From NCBI RefSeq assembly GCF_033963835.1, contig NZ_JAXBME010000016.1, positions 47,618 to 111,617 on the forward strand: a stretch of 64,000 bases of DNA. Direction: 5' to 3'. The notes beneath the pieces were generated by a model, which was not told the origin of the DNA, did not search any database, and was given only the letters and a program-made list of their open reading frames with translations. Positions 47,080-56,994 of the stretch are shown one piece after another (the first letter of the stretch is position 1; each line of letters opens with the position of its first letter). The translations under genes were made by a program, and so were the position numbers. This DNA comes from Cytobacillus sp. IB215665 (lineage in GTDB: Bacteria; Bacillota; Bacilli; Bacillales; SM2101).

Positions 47080-48000
47080 TTATGATGCTGCAGACTCATC
47101 CACCTTTGTAGATCGTTTATTTTGTGACAACATTAAAGTAATCGCCATGCCTATAAATGTGAGCACAATGCCAATCATTTGTAATAAGCTAGGTCGAAAA
47201 CCTGTAATTATTGTATCGAGTAGAATGGCTACAATTGGATCTAAAAATACTAACGCTGATATTAAACCAGCAGAAAGATGTCTCACGCTTCCAAAGAACA
47301 AAAAATAGACAACACCTGTATGGAGAGATCCGATGAGTGTGACAGCAATCCAATTACTTGTGTCTAACCCCACGAACGCATCAAAATTAATAAAAGGTAA
47401 TAACAAAACTGCACCGAGTGTTGTTTGAATGACAGTCACTGCATATGAACTTAATTGGCGAATGTTTTTGCTTAATAGTGTAAGAAAAGCATATAGCACC
47501 GCTGCTAAAAATGCCCAAATGAGACCAGATGAGAGCAATTGGTTAAATGGTGTATTAGTTCCTAAACCCGAAACGAGCATTGTCCCTAGAAAACAGACAC
47601 TTATCGTTATAACAGTCACTACTGTTAACTTCTCTTTATAAAAAAGACTACCAAGTAGTAAAACAATCACCGGGGCTAAATAATAAATTGATACAGCAAC
47701 GGTGACAGACATCATTTCGAATGCTTTAAAAAGAAACACCCAATTTAATACTAATATAAGGCCACAAAAAATAATTTGTTTTACTTCATGTTTGTTCCAC
47801 TTTTCCGAAGCGAATTTTCCTGTTAATAACCAAAATACGCCTAAAAAGAATGAAGCAAAAACACATCTCACAAAAACTAATTCAAACGCATGAAGTCCAG
47901 TTTTTGCAGCTACAAATCCAATAGATCCGAAAATACTCATAGCTACAATCATGCCAACCATAGCTGCCGATTTCTTTGATGTTGAGATCTTTGTCTTCAC
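47080..48000 (-). CDS. EamA/DMT-family transporter
   Basis: A 306-residue, ten-helix drug/metabolite transporter made of two EamA repeats (first GFVAAKTGLHAFELVFVRCV; second LSAGLISALVFLDPIVAILL). The direction and substrate (amino acids or other metabolites) cannot be read. ATG 48000 follows AGGAGGGTA. A basic, Ser-rich C-terminal tail is cytosolic. Confidence 0.85.
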   Translation of the reverse strand: MKTKISTSKKSAAMVGMIVAMSIFGSIGFVAAKTGLHAFELVFVRCVFASFFLGVFWLLTGKFASEKWNKHEVKQIIFCGLILVLNWVFLFKAFEMMSVTVAVSIYYLAPVIVLLLGSLFYKEKLTVVTVITISVCFLGTMLVSGLGTNTPFNQLLSSGLIWAFLAAVLYAFLTLLSKNIRQLSSYAVTVIQTTLGAVLLLPFINFDAFVGLDTSNWIAVTLIGSLHTGVVYFLFFGSVRHLSAGLISALVFLDPIVAILLDTIITGFRPSLLQMIGIVLTFIGMAITLMLSQNKRSTKVDESAAS

Positions 48001-48332
48001 TAATATTACCCTCCTTGTTGTTCAGACATTAGTTTATTTCTATTGGAAATGTACTTTATACTGTTACTAACAATAAATATTAATTATAAATAATTTCAAA
48101 AGCATTGTAAAATTTGCAAAATAATAAAAATTAAAGTAATGTACAAGTATTAATTATAATATCAATTACTTCAAGGTTAATTACTTGTTTATTTTTCATG
48201 AATGTTTTATCAAAAATTGCATATATTAAATTTTGGACGAATTGTTTTTAGAAAGTAAGTCGTTTCCTGAACAAATGGAGCTATCCAAAATCGGATGGCT
48301 TCTCTTGTTACATCACTTAGGAGGTTGATTGG
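48001..48332. other. Leader region of the YdjO-like gene
   Basis: A 332-base AT-rich gap. A hairpin GCTATCC/GGATGGC at about 48280-48303 lies 30 bases before the start codon of the YdjO-like gene, and could be a terminator-type stem followed by TTCTCTTG or a leader structure. No gene. Confidence 0.4.
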
Positions 48333-48533
48333 ATGGTATTTGGCAAAAAGGTTATCAAAGAAATCGAAACAGAAGAAACAAAAATATGGGTATGCTCATC
48401 TGAGTTGTGTAATTGTTGGGTGAGAGATAATTTTAGAAGTAAAGACCAAACTACTTGCCCAGCTTGTAATAGTGAGATGGAGATGGCATTTAAAGAGTTG
48501 GAAATCGTTCACAATAACTCCATTATTTCATAA
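48333..48533 (+). CDS. YdjO-like cold-inducible zinc-ribbon protein
   Basis: A 66-residue protein with paired cysteines WVCSSELCNCWVRDNF and TTCPACNSEME, forming a putative zinc ribbon. The spacing and WVRDNF motif match the B. subtilis YdjO family (cold-inducible). AGGAGGTTG precedes the ATG with ideal spacing. Function unknown. Confidence 0.72.
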   Translation: MVFGKKVIKEIETEETKIWVCSSELCNCWVRDNFRSKDQTTCPACNSEMEMAFKELEIVHNNSIIS

Positions 48534-48791
48534 CCTCAATAATATTATCTATCAACGAACCATTAACCATTAACAAACCATTTCTATAAGCATAGTTTGT
48601 TATATTCAGAAGCTCAATAACGATCCGTGCCATCATCAGGTGTACTAATATGACAATGATGGCATGGGATCGATTGAAGCATGAACTTGTCTTGTCCAAG
48701 AACTCACACAAAGTCAATTAAGCCACTAACCTCCTGTTAGAAAAACTACACTTTCATAGGTAGCAACCTACAACCCTCTGTACATTTCACT

Positions 48792-48950
48792 TTAAATTCT
48801 CCCATGAAATTCAGCAATTTTTTCTTTCATTTCAAGTCTTTTACTCTCGATTTTTTTAATTTTACGCAGAGATACCAATGATATTATAGAAAGAAGCAAA
48901 AATCCTATATAAGTGATACTATGATTTTGCTGAATAATATTTGTCTTCAT
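48792..48950 (-). CDS. Hypothetical single-pass membrane protein
   Basis: A 52-residue protein: a short polar N-terminus, one membrane helix (YIGFLLLSIISLVSL) and a basic amphipathic tail (RKIKKIESKRLEMKEKI). GGGGAGGAA lies upstream of either ATG 48950 or 48959. I prefer 48950 for spacing. No family recognised. Confidence 0.5.
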   Translation of the reverse strand: MKTNIIQQNHSITYIGFLLLSIISLVSLRKIKKIESKRLEMKEKIAEFHGRI

Positions 48951-49294
48951 CAATTCCATTTCCTCCCCAAGCTTTATGTTGAACACTATTCACATTGATA
49001 CATTATTTTTATTAAAAATCAATACTTAGCCCAAAGTGCTTGCATAATCTATTCTCAGTTGCACGTAAATCCACCGTGACGTTCAAAAAACAGCTTTCCA
49101 CTTATGTATTAATAAATATTCATCCACCTACTATTTTTTCCACTTTATTATAACATCTACTTTACGACTAATAATTATTTTTCGTATCCTAAATAATTTT
49201 ATAATACCGTACTAATATTTTCCTAAACATTCTTATTGCATTGCGACATAATTAGGTGTATATTTTATTATATAATATTTAGGAGGCTAACTAA
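48951..49294. other. Intergenic region upstream of marR
   Basis: 344 AT-rich bases with a possible -10-like TATAAT at about 49273 near the marR start. Nothing else is recognised. Confidence 0.4.
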
Positions 49295-49732
49295 ATGGAT
49301 GATTATCTCAACCATGTTGGTTTCAACTTAAAAGTAGTTGCTAGAACACTTACAAATATACAGAATAACAAATTAGAGCAGCACGGAGTAACGATCGCAC
49401 AATACCGCGTTCTTTATCATCTAAAAGAAAAGGAGGGTTTATCACAGTCAGAACTCCTTGATGCTTTGCAAATTAAACCTTCCTCATTGACAGGGTTAAT
49501 TGAACAGCTTGAGAATAAAGAACTTGTGACAAGAAAATGTGACAGTAAAGACGGCCGGTTAAAGAGGCTTTATTTAACTAATCATGGGTCCGAAAAGATT
49601 GAAAAGCTATGGAATATCATTGTCGATTTAGAAAATGAGCTTACAAGTGGATTTTCACCTGAAGAAAAGGCCCTATTGTTATCCTGGTTAAAGAAGTTGA
49701 AAAAAAATACTTGCAAAGAAGCAAATGAATAA
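49295..49732 (+). CDS. MarR-family transcriptional regulator
   Basis: A 145-residue winged-helix regulator. The recognition region is LSQSELLDALQIKPSSLTGL then IEQLENKELV, and the wing is KDGRLKRLYLT. It sits 185 bases upstream of a MATE efflux gene on the same strand, with a 27-base dyad between them. Control of the pump in response to a toxic ligand is the likely role. TTAGGAGGC precedes the ATG. Confidence 0.9.
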   Translation: MDDYLNHVGFNLKVVARTLTNIQNNKLEQHGVTIAQYRVLYHLKEKEGLSQSELLDALQIKPSSLTGLIEQLENKELVTRKCDSKDGRLKRLYLTNHGSEKIEKLWNIIVDLENELTSGFSPEEKALLLSWLKKLKKNTCKEANE

Positions 49733-49799
49733 AGATAGTATAGACTGTGACTCCCCTCTTCGAGATCATCTACCAACTATCCATATCTGACTAGTTCAT

Positions 49800-49826
49800 T
49801 AACATTAACCACATTGGTTAATGTTA
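49800..49826. promoter_or_regulatory. Dyad operator between marR and the MATE gene
   Basis: TAACATTAACC and GGTTAATGTTA are perfect 11-base inverted repeats around ACATT. No T-run follows, so it is more likely a protein-binding site than a terminator. It is 91 bases upstream of the MATE start codon. Confidence 0.6.
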
Positions 49827-49916
49827 ATTATGTTATTGTCACTTTAAGGATGATGGTTGGGAAAAAGTATTAACAAAAAGTTAGGAAGCTAATAAATTAC
49901 AAATGGGGGAATATGT

Positions 49917-51293
49917 ATGAATAATAGAAGTGAAATATTAGGTACCGAACCAATACCCAAACTATTGTCTAAGTTATCCATCCCTGCAATGATCGGCATG
50001 TTAGTTATGTCGCTTTATAACGTTGTTGATACAATTTTTATTGCTAAAGGTGTAGGAACGCTTGGAGTTGCTGGTGTATCAATAGCCTTTCCTTTGCAAT
50101 TAATATTGTCGTCAATTGCTGCTGCCATTGGTATAGGTGGTTCGGCAGTCATATCAATCAAACTTGGGCAAAAGAAGCAAGAAGAAGCTAATCATGTTTT
50201 TGGTAATTTTCTTGCTCTATTACTCGGCTTAAACTTCATAGCAATTATTCTTGGCCTTTTATTTCTAGAACCGTTACTACGACTTTTCGGTGCAACAGAT
50301 TCCATCCTTCCTTATGCAATGGATTATTTAAGCATTATTTTATTTGGAATGATCTTTTTTGCATTTGCCATGTCTTCGAACAATATTGTACGCGCAGAAG
50401 GTAACGCAAAAACAGCCATGATAACAATGATTGTTTCATCGATTATTAATATTATCCTTGATCCTATATTTATTTTCACATTAAATATGGGTGTCAAAGG
50501 TGCTGCAATCGCTACTATTATTTCACAAGTTGTAGCAGCGTTATATATATTTAATTATTTCTTTATAAAAAAGAAAAGTAGCTTGAGTATTTCATTTAAA
50601 CATCTCAAATTAAAACTATCATATATTAAATCCATTATAACTATCGGTTCTTCTGCTTTCATTAGACAAATTGCAGGTAGTATTATGTTTGTTGCAGTAA
50701 ATAGGATGTTAATCATTTACGGTGGTGAGCTTGGAGTAGCCGTATTCGGAATGATTCATAAGGTAATGGCTCTATCTGTCATGCCGATGTTCGGAGTTAT
50801 TCAAGGCTTGCAACCTATTGTTGGCTTTAACCATGGTGCAAAACAACCTGAACGTGTGAACGATACAGTAATGTTATCCATTAAAGTAACAACAATAATT
50901 TCAGCTGCGGTATTCGTAATTGTTCTAGTATTTGCAAAACCATTAATTTCAATATTCACTTCTGATGTTCAGGCAATTACGATGGGCGAACACGCGCTCA
51001 GAATCATATTTGCACTTATGGTCACAGTTGGTTTCCAAATGGTTATTGGAGGCGTTTATCAAGCACTCGGGAAAGCTAAACCGGCATTCATTCTATCAAT
51101 GGCTCGCCAAGTATTATTTTTAATCCCACTAGTTTTATTATTACCTCGTCTGTTTGGGTTAACAGGCGTGTGGCTTGCTTTCCCGCTCGCTGATTTATTT
51201 GCATTTATCATAACTTTCGCCTATGCATGGAAAGATCGTATAATTACTTGGAAGAAACAAACACAAAATAGCAATGCAAATGCCTCCGCATAG
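49917..51293 (+). CDS. MATE-family efflux transporter
   Basis: A 458-residue, twelve-helix multidrug/sodium antiporter of the NorM/DinF superfamily. The N-terminal repeat contains NVVDTIFIAKGVGTLGVAGV, and the second repeat GGELGVAVFGMIHKVMALSV. ATG 49917 follows GGGGGAAT. It is downstream of and likely controlled by MarR. Exports cationic or other toxic compounds; the specific substrate is unknown. Confidence 0.9.
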   Translation: MNNRSEILGTEPIPKLLSKLSIPAMIGMLVMSLYNVVDTIFIAKGVGTLGVAGVSIAFPLQLILSSIAAAIGIGGSAVISIKLGQKKQEEANHVFGNFLALLLGLNFIAIILGLLFLEPLLRLFGATDSILPYAMDYLSIILFGMIFFAFAMSSNNIVRAEGNAKTAMITMIVSSIINIILDPIFIFTLNMGVKGAAIATIISQVVAALYIFNYFFIKKKSSLSISFKHLKLKLSYIKSIITIGSSAFIRQIAGSIMFVAVNRMLIIYGGELGVAVFGMIHKVMALSVMPMFGVIQGLQPIVGFNHGAKQPERVNDTVMLSIKVTTIISAAVFVIVLVFAKPLISIFTSDVQAITMGEHALRIIFALMVTVGFQMVIGGVYQALGKAKPAFILSMARQVLFLIPLVLLLPRLFGLTGVWLAFPLADLFAFIITFAYAWKDRIITWKKQTQNSNANASA

Positions 51294-51418
51294 TATAAAT
51301 TAACAGATGACTTGCTATTGTCATAATGTTCTTTTTTAAAATAATGACACTAGCGTATATCCAGCCGATGCTGATAATAAATACTACTTTTTCTACGAAC
51401 ATAGTATATTTATATAGT

Positions 51419-51454
51419 AAAAAAGATTGATCAGTATATCGATCAATCTTTTTT
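51419..51454 (+). terminator. Terminator of the marR-MATE unit
   Basis: AAAAGATTGATC/GATCAATCTTTT perfect arms with a short loop and a T-run. Confidence 0.85.
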
Positions 51455-51692
51455 AGGTTCTTTTCACGAAGATTCTTTACACAGAACGATTATTGGACAA
51501 TAAATACATACCCACCTACTTTGTTAGAAATACTATAAGATTTCACAAAAATGATCTTGATTTACAGCTATACATGCATTAATATGGAAATGCTTGAAGA
51601 AAATACAGGTTGCTTTGTTAACTCCACTATGTATTTAGCAACTACATAATAACCAAATGTTAACGTTACCACTTTTAGAAAGGGAGACACGG

Positions 51693-53378
51693 ATGAAAAT
51701 TAAAACAAAGCTGTTACTTTCATATTCATCTTTAATAATAATCCTCATTATACTGGGGAGTTATGCCATTGTTAATATTGCTCATATTAACGAAAACGGC
51801 AAAAATATAGTAGATGAAAGACTAGTACCTACCTCTTCAATTGGTAGAATTGCACAGTATGCCAGTAACACACGAATTCAAATGCTACAAGCTTTAGTCA
51901 ATGAAGATAGCTCAATGACGGCAAAGGCAAAAAATAGTATGGATACCGTTGATCAAATGCTATTATACTATAGGGAAAATTCAATGACTGCTGATGAAAA
52001 AGAAATTTTTCAACAATTAGAAGATGACTGGGAGCTATTTAAAGAGCGAGTCACGACAAATATCGAGTTTATTTTGCAAGGTCAATATGAAAAGGCCCGT
52101 GATGGCATTGCATTAGGTGGTGATCAATTCGACAAAGTTGAGGATAAGATTGGAAAGCTCATGAAGCTTAATATAGATCTTGCAAATGACCTATCATTAC
52201 AAAACAATAAAATATACCAATCTACAAAAACGTTATTATTGATTGGTCTAGTCTTAGCAATAATCATATCCTTTGTTATCGCATTAATTGCAGGAAGGAA
52301 AATTACTAATCCTTTAAAAACGATAAGTATGCGCGTAAGTCAAATTGCCGATGGAGAATTAACGGGTGAACCCATCAAAATAAAGACTAAAGATGAATTA
52401 TCTTTGTTAGGAAATGATATAAATACGATGCAAGATAATTTAAGAGTGTTAGTTAATAATGCTGCTGAAGCAGGAGATCAACTCGCAGCAGCCGCTGAGG
52501 AACTAAGTGCAAGCACAGGACAAAGTTCACTGGCTACAGAACAAATGGCAACACTCACTCAGCATTCAGCTGAACGTGTTGAGCAACAACTACAAGGTAT
52601 TAATGATATTTCATCAACAATTAAGAAGGTATCTGACAATACATTAGAAATAGCACTTAATAGTAGTGACATGGTAGAAATCTCTAAAAAAGCAACTGCA
52701 GCTTCTGAAAATGGCTCTATTATTGTTACAAAAGTCGTTGAACAAATGAAAATGATCACTGATATCGTAACTGACAGCACAAGTCAAATATTTCAACTTG
52801 ATCAAAAATCTAATAAGATTAGTAATATTATTGATATTATCACCGATATATCAGAACAGACTAACTTGCTTGCCTTAAACGCTGCAATCGAGGCGGCAAG
52901 AGCAGGAGAAAATGGTAAAAGCTTTGCTGTTGTTGCAGATGAAGTAAGGAAACTAGCAGAAGAAACAAAGCATTCCGCATCACAAATTGCTTCTGTATTA
53001 CATGAGATTCAAAATGAAACAAGAAGTTCTGTAAAACATATGAGTGAAGGTACTGACAAGGTAAATGAAGGCATTACGTTAACTGAAGAAGTAAATGTCG
53101 TATTCAGTAATATATCTCAATTAATCTCTGACGTTGCTACGAAAGTAGACGAGGTTATGGGTTCTATTCAAATGATGGCTGAAGCAAATGAACAATTAGT
53201 ATCTAGCTCAAAATCTGTAGAAGAAATGGCACATTCATCTGTTTTAGCAAACCAAGAAAGTTCTGCAGCTTCTGAAGAGCAATTAGCTACTACAGAAGAA
53301 ATCACGAGTTCCGCAGAAGCCTTATCTGCCCTTGCAGATACATTGCATAATCAAATATTAAAGTTTAAAACATCTTAA
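51693..53378 (+). CDS. Methyl-accepting chemotaxis protein
   Basis: A 561-residue chemoreceptor. Membrane helices at about residues 8-28 and 177-199 flank an extracytoplasmic four-helix-bundle sensor. A HAMP domain follows, then a long signalling coiled coil whose hairpin tip is [20 protein letters not shown] and [16 protein letters not shown] choose ATG 51693 ([12 protein letters not shown]) after AGGGAG. The open frame to 51657 adds no signal. Sensor ligand unknown. No other chemotaxis genes adjoin it. Confidence 0.93.
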   Translation: MKIKTKLLLSYSSLIIILIILGSYAIVNIAHINENGKNIVDERLVPTSSIGRIAQYASNTRIQMLQALVNEDSSMTAKAKNSMDTVDQMLLYYRENSMTADEKEIFQQLEDDWELFKERVTTNIEFILQGQYEKARDGIALGGDQFDKVEDKIGKLMKLNIDLANDLSLQNNKIYQSTKTLLLIGLVLAIIISFVIALIAGRKITNPLKTISMRVSQIADGELTGEPIKIKTKDELSLLGNDINTMQDNLRVLVNNAAEAGDQLAAAAEELSASTGQSSLATEQMATLTQHSAERVEQQLQGINDISSTIKKVSDNTLEIALNSSDMVEISKKATAASENGSIIVTKVVEQMKMITDIVTDSTSQIFQLDQKSNKISNIIDIITDISEQTNLLALNAAIEAARAGENGKSFAVVADEVRKLAEETKHSASQIASVLHEIQNETRSSVKHMSEGTDKVNEGITLTEEVNVVFSNISQLISDVATKVDEVMGSIQMMAEANEQLVSSSKSVEEMAHSSVLANQESSAASEEQLATTEEITSSAEALSALADTLHNQILKFKTS

Positions 53379-53478
53379 AAACATCGCACGTGTAGTTAAC
53401 TATTCTTCGATGTAACGGTTGTAATGACATTAATTTTGCTTATCACCTATTAAAAAACTGAATAAGCTACAATTATAA

Positions 53479-53519
53479 AAAGCGTGTTTGAATGAAGATT
53501 GTTCAAAGCACGCTTTTTA
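53479..53519 (+). terminator. Chemoreceptor terminator
   Basis: AAAGCGTG../..CACGCTTT arms extended by TTTGAA/TTCAAA, followed by a T-run. The rest of the 53379-53714 gap holds nothing recognised. Confidence 0.85.
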
Positions 53520-53714
53520 TGTTTTCTTTTTTCCATATTCTATTATCGTGCCGGTTGCTTCATAATACGATTTATTGTGTCAAAACTTGCTTATGCATAT
53601 GATAATAGAGATCAATCACTAACAAGCTATCTTTCACTACTGTTATTTCTAAATAACGTTTAACCCATGGGTGAGATGTGATTAAATGAGTAAACAAAGG
53701 TATGTATTATATGG

Positions 53715-54360
53715 TTAAGTGAGATTTTTTAATAATTTTCCAACCTTATCTTTCCAGGCATCTGCTAGGTCTGAACATTTTAAAATTTCCTCTATAGCAT
53801 TTTTATTCTTCTTATCATGAAATAAAACTTGGTTAGCAGACCATATTGACACGTTATTTTGTACACGCTCGATCAATTTGATCCCCGAGTTACAGTTCAC
53901 AGCACCTTCCTTAAGGACTTTAAAGAAATAACCAGTATACCCTGTTTCTACAAACCTAGATAGTAGAGAATCAATTTCGTTGAACTTCGAAATCGTATTA
54001 CAAGGAATTCTGCCCTGTGAAACTTGAACAATTGCATCTCCAAGAGCAAATATATCTCCTATAAAAATATCTTTCTCAAGCATATTCCTTACTGTTATAT
54101 TTTCGCCAAATGCTGGTGGTTCAATAGATTTATTAAATTCTTTTTCAAACTGTAAGTAATGCTCATATGGATAAACACAAACAGCTCTATCTGGTCCACC
54201 ATGATACTTTTGATTAGCTACTCCATCACCTACAAACCCCTCTGTTGTTAAAAAGGCTTCCTCAATGATCTTTTTCCCTATACCTGAATCTTCCGATTTT
54301 CCATTCCAAACATAACTTCTTGGGTTGTCCAATACTTATAGAAACTATGTTTCTTTCCAT
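53715..54360 (-). pseudogene. MOSC-domain protein (YiiM-like), N-terminal frameshift
   Basis: MOSC domains bind molybdenum or sulfur-carrying cofactors. The main frame (53715-54332) shows the core YHGGPDRAVCVYPYEHYLQF, then AFGENITVRNM and the Cys motif GRIPCNTISKF. It can only start at an unattractive TTG (54332). Just upstream, in another frame, ATG 54360 with an AGGTGA ribosome site encodes MERNIVSISIGQPKK, which is the expected YiiM N-terminus. A single-base change near 54315-54322 would join them into about 215 residues. So it is a frameshifted gene, a sequencing error, or a programmed shift. Confidence 0.72.
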
Positions 54361-54648
54361 GTCAATCACCTCAATTTTCCATCAACGTTTTTATTCTAGC
54401 TGTTATTGTAAATATGTTCAACTTTTTCCTTTTATGATCAATTGATTCATATAATAATGTTAGTAAAATTGAACATCGGCAAATTAAGTGACAACCCTAT
54501 CCAAAGCTCATCTGTAGAAGTGTGGACAAACTCAACAAACGGCTGTCACCAATTTATAAGATGAAATGATAACGGTGAACATATTAATTGTTAAGAACGG
54601 TAACATACATAATATATGAAACCTGATTCGTTCTTATTTTTTTCCTGA
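54361..54648. other. Gap with inverted repeat
   Basis: A 288-base gap. AAATTAAGTGACAACC at about 54480 and GGCTGTCACCAATTT at about 54541 are near-perfect inverse copies about 45 bases apart. It may be a long hairpin or a small element unrelated to the main MITE family. Confidence 0.4.
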
Positions 54649-55464
54649 TTACATCATGCGATACGACCAAACGTTAATACGATTGCCATCTGGGTCGAAA
54701 AAATGGAAGCCTCCCCAACCTTCCAATGGATTCCCTGCTATTTCTGATAATTCCATATGCTGATCTTTGAGTCTATTATATGTTTCATAAAATTTATCCG
54801 GTCTAATATCAAAATATGTACGTACTGCAGGATTCCCTCTAACTGGTTCATCAATTTTTTCTAGAAAAATATTATCCATTAATGATTGTTGATGAACGTT
54901 GAAATCATACGCATCTTCCGTTTGAAGATGAGCATATCCTTTCTCTCGGTCTTCAATGACCTTCAAGAAACCTAGATGAGTCGTATACCAATCAACAGCT
55001 TTGCTTATATCAGTTACACCGATTCTTGCATTGATCTCACCAAACCCTAGTAGTCTAGCATCAGGGTAATTATCCTTCTCTGAAGGGTTTTCAAAAACTG
55101 TAAATCGAGCATTTTCAAATCCATAAAAATCAAATGTTTTCAAACCATTTACTAATGTGACCTGTTTTGAGTAAGTAATGTTATGCTGTTCAAAATAGTT
55201 AAGTGTATTTTCGATACTGCCAATTTCAAAACACAACCTTACATTACCTTCTTCCCCAGTTTCATTTATGAAATGGTCTATATCGGAATCAAATGATTTT
55301 ACCGTAACTACTCCTAGTCTAGGCATTTTCAAAAAGGCTTTTTTTCCCAGTGGTGTCTGAACCTGATCTAGACACTCCCATCCCATATGTGTTGTATACC
55401 ATTCTACTCCTTCATCAAATCGCTCCCACGAAACCATGATGAAGCCTCCATCCCAACGAAACAT
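54649..55464 (-). CDS. Two-domain glyoxalase/VOC-superfamily protein
   Basis: A 271-residue protein made of two vicinal-oxygen-chelate domains: first about 1-125 (EGVEWYTTHMGWECL), second about 140-271 (KAVDWYTTHLGFLKV ... GGFHFFDPDGNRINVW). The second domain keeps the C-terminal Asp-Pro-Asp-Gly-Asn turn. It may be a dioxygenase-like, lyase or antibiotic-binding protein; metal ligands are not certain. The start is ATG 55464 or TTG 55470, both near AGGAGTGTGA. Confidence 0.75.
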   Translation of the reverse strand: MFRWDGGFIMVSWERFDEGVEWYTTHMGWECLDQVQTPLGKKAFLKMPRLGVVTVKSFDSDIDHFINETGEEGNVRLCFEIGSIENTLNYFEQHNITYSKQVTLVNGLKTFDFYGFENARFTVFENPSEKDNYPDARLLGFGEINARIGVTDISKAVDWYTTHLGFLKVIEDREKGYAHLQTEDAYDFNVHQQSLMDNIFLEKIDEPVRGNPAVRTYFDIRPDKFYETYNRLKDQHMELSEIAGNPLEGWGGFHFFDPDGNRINVWSYRMM

Positions 55465-55739
55465 AACCAATCACACTCCTTAACAATAATTTCTATACAT
55501 ATATCCTAAACCTTAAAGTGGGTTTAATGTCAATATTTTTTAATAATTTCTTTTAAAAAAACGCTTTCATAACATTCTTTGCTATAGTCCTAAACTAGAA
55601 AATAAAGATATCTTTTCACTACAGGCATCTTTTTATAGTGTACAAGGATACCAAGAACGGTAGATGTACATATTTTAGTAAGAAAATACCTACAACAAAA
55701 AAGAAACTCCTTTTATGCAGAAGTTCCTATTTAAAATTA

Positions 55740-55795
55740 CAGTTTTTTTCGTAAACTTTGTTCTGCTAGTACCGAGTAAATTCAGCTAATTAATC
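55740..55795 (+). repeat. MITE-like repeat, left-end fragment
   Basis: CAGTTTTTTTCGTAAACTTTG then TTCTGC matches the left end of the family. No right end follows; a truncated DUF1992 gene starts 35 bases later. The wider gap 55465-55829 also contains a hairpin at about 55700-55731 with a minus-strand T-run. Confidence 0.5.
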
Positions 55796-55829
55796 TTATA
55801 AAATCTTCGTTGGTACAAAAACTATATTT

Positions 55830-56099
55830 ATGCCCTTGAAAGGTAAACCAATATCTAAAGAGTATTTAGAAATGGACACATATCAACGCTTTCAAAAAAT
55901 AGCAAAGGATGCGGGATATCTACCTACTTGGTTAAAATTACAAAAAGAAATCTCTCAATTAGTACATTCTTGTAAAACAGAACAGGATGTCATAGTCATT
56001 AACGAGAAAATTAGTATACATAACACAATATGTCCTAGCCCTATGCAAAAAAATCAAATAAACCTGGATGAATTAGAAAAAGCCAAAATAATTTGGTGA
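55830..56099 (+). pseudogene. DUF1992 (DnaJC28-like) protein, N-terminally truncated
   Basis: An 89-codon frame beginning MPLKGKPISKEYLEM, followed by AKDAGYLPTWLKLQKEISQL. This is the DUF1992 core (GKGKPL, then LPxWLxLxKEI). The conserved segment normally preceding GKGKPL is missing, and the upstream sequence is a MITE left end, so the 5' part was probably lost. No ribosome site precedes the ATG. It may still be expressed but looks like a remnant. Confidence 0.55.
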
Positions 56100-56640
56100 T
56101 TTTCTGTATCCTTGTTTAACAATCACTCGAGAAACCCACTGTTTTTCCGTAAGTTATCAGCTTGTCCCTTTAGGGGTGGAAGTGTCAAAGTGTTATTTAG
56201 AAGTTAGTTACTTGGAAAGTAGTTATGAAACACAATAGAAATTCAGTCGAATAAGTCGTCTATTAAGGATATTTTCTCTAAATAACAGAAAAAGGGCAAG
56301 CTGTATGGATGCTAGTACAAGAAGTATATCAAGGTCATTAATTTAATATATAATAATTGATTTTTAGGAGAGAAAAGCCATATGGACACCTATTTATATG
56401 TAATGACTATGGTATGTTTTATGTGTGTGATGATAGAAGTAGATACCAGTATATTTGGTCCTCAAACTAGTGTTGGTTTAACATTCACTAGAATAGGAGA
56501 CATAATTTAACTGAAAAAGTTAATAATCATTGTGTTGCATAAAATTGATTAATTTGACCTATCACATTAATACAAGCTTAATTAAATATATTACATACCA
56601 TAAAGTATACCCTTTATTTCTAAATTAACACGATTTCATC
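56100..56640. other. Degraded accessory region
   Basis: Contains a small ORF at 56382-56510 and a protein-like fragment at about 56285-56340 (EKGQAVWMLVQEVYQGH then stop) without a start. No intact gene is recognised. Confidence 0.45.
56382..56510 (+). CDS. Candidate 42-residue peptide
   Basis: ATG 56382 follows AGGAGAGAAAA. The frame is 42 codons, with a Met/Val/Cys-rich N-terminal half (YVMTMVCFMCVMIEV) and a polar second half. No homolog is recognised. It may be chance in a decayed region. Confidence 0.3.
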   Translation: MDTYLYVMTMVCFMCVMIEVDTSIFGPQTSVGLTFTRIGDII

Positions 56641-56643
56641 TTC

Positions 56644-56886
56644 TCATATACCATACTTTACTTCGATACGATTGGCTCCGCAGCCAGGATTCGAACCTGT
56701 GACATTCGTATTAACAGTGCAACACAAATACCATGCTGAGCTACTAGGGAATAATTGGATGACAACTTCTTTACCATCCTTAATATGTTTGGATAATTCT
56801 TCAACAATTTTAGAAATTAACGCACTTTCTGTTTTACATGTAAGGTAGGGTATTGCTATTTCATAGCTGCGCCCATGTTCAATCCT
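56644..56886 (-). pseudogene. Protein-like open fragment overlapping a tRNA remnant
   Basis: An 80-codon frame without a start codon. The first part reads like protein (YEIAIPYLTCKTESALISKI then VEELSKHIKDGKEVVIQLFP), and the second part translates the tRNA-like sequence. The fusion suggests that a gene end has become joined to the tRNA relic. Family unknown. Confidence 0.35.
56673..56750 (-). pseudogene. Decayed tRNA-Asn-like gene
   Basis: Read on the minus strand: acceptor TCCCTAG against CTGCGGA (one mismatch, one G-U), TAGCTCAGCATGGTA D-loop, anticodon loop CTGTTAA (GTT, Asn), T arm AGGTTCGAATCCT, and encoded GCCA. The D stem has no pairing and the anticodon stem has one mismatch, so it should not function. 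The 3' 24 bases are almost perfect tRNA. It may be an integration scar next to the peptide-modification operon. Confidence 0.75.
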
Positions 56887-56994
56887 TTAAAATTCCAATC
56901 TCAAATAATTGTACTCAGACATAGAATCTTTTTACTGGGTTTAATTCGATGAGATTTGTATCCAAACCCAAGTGATTTACCAGGTGGTTATATA

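Noticed and set aside
48523..48717. 64-codon minus-strand frame convergent with the YdjO-like gene
   Set aside because: Although GGAGG lies 11 bases before a TTG, the composition is poor. Another frame of the same DNA (LQSIPCHHCHISTPDDGTDRY-like, 21 residues) looks equally protein-like, so neither is called.
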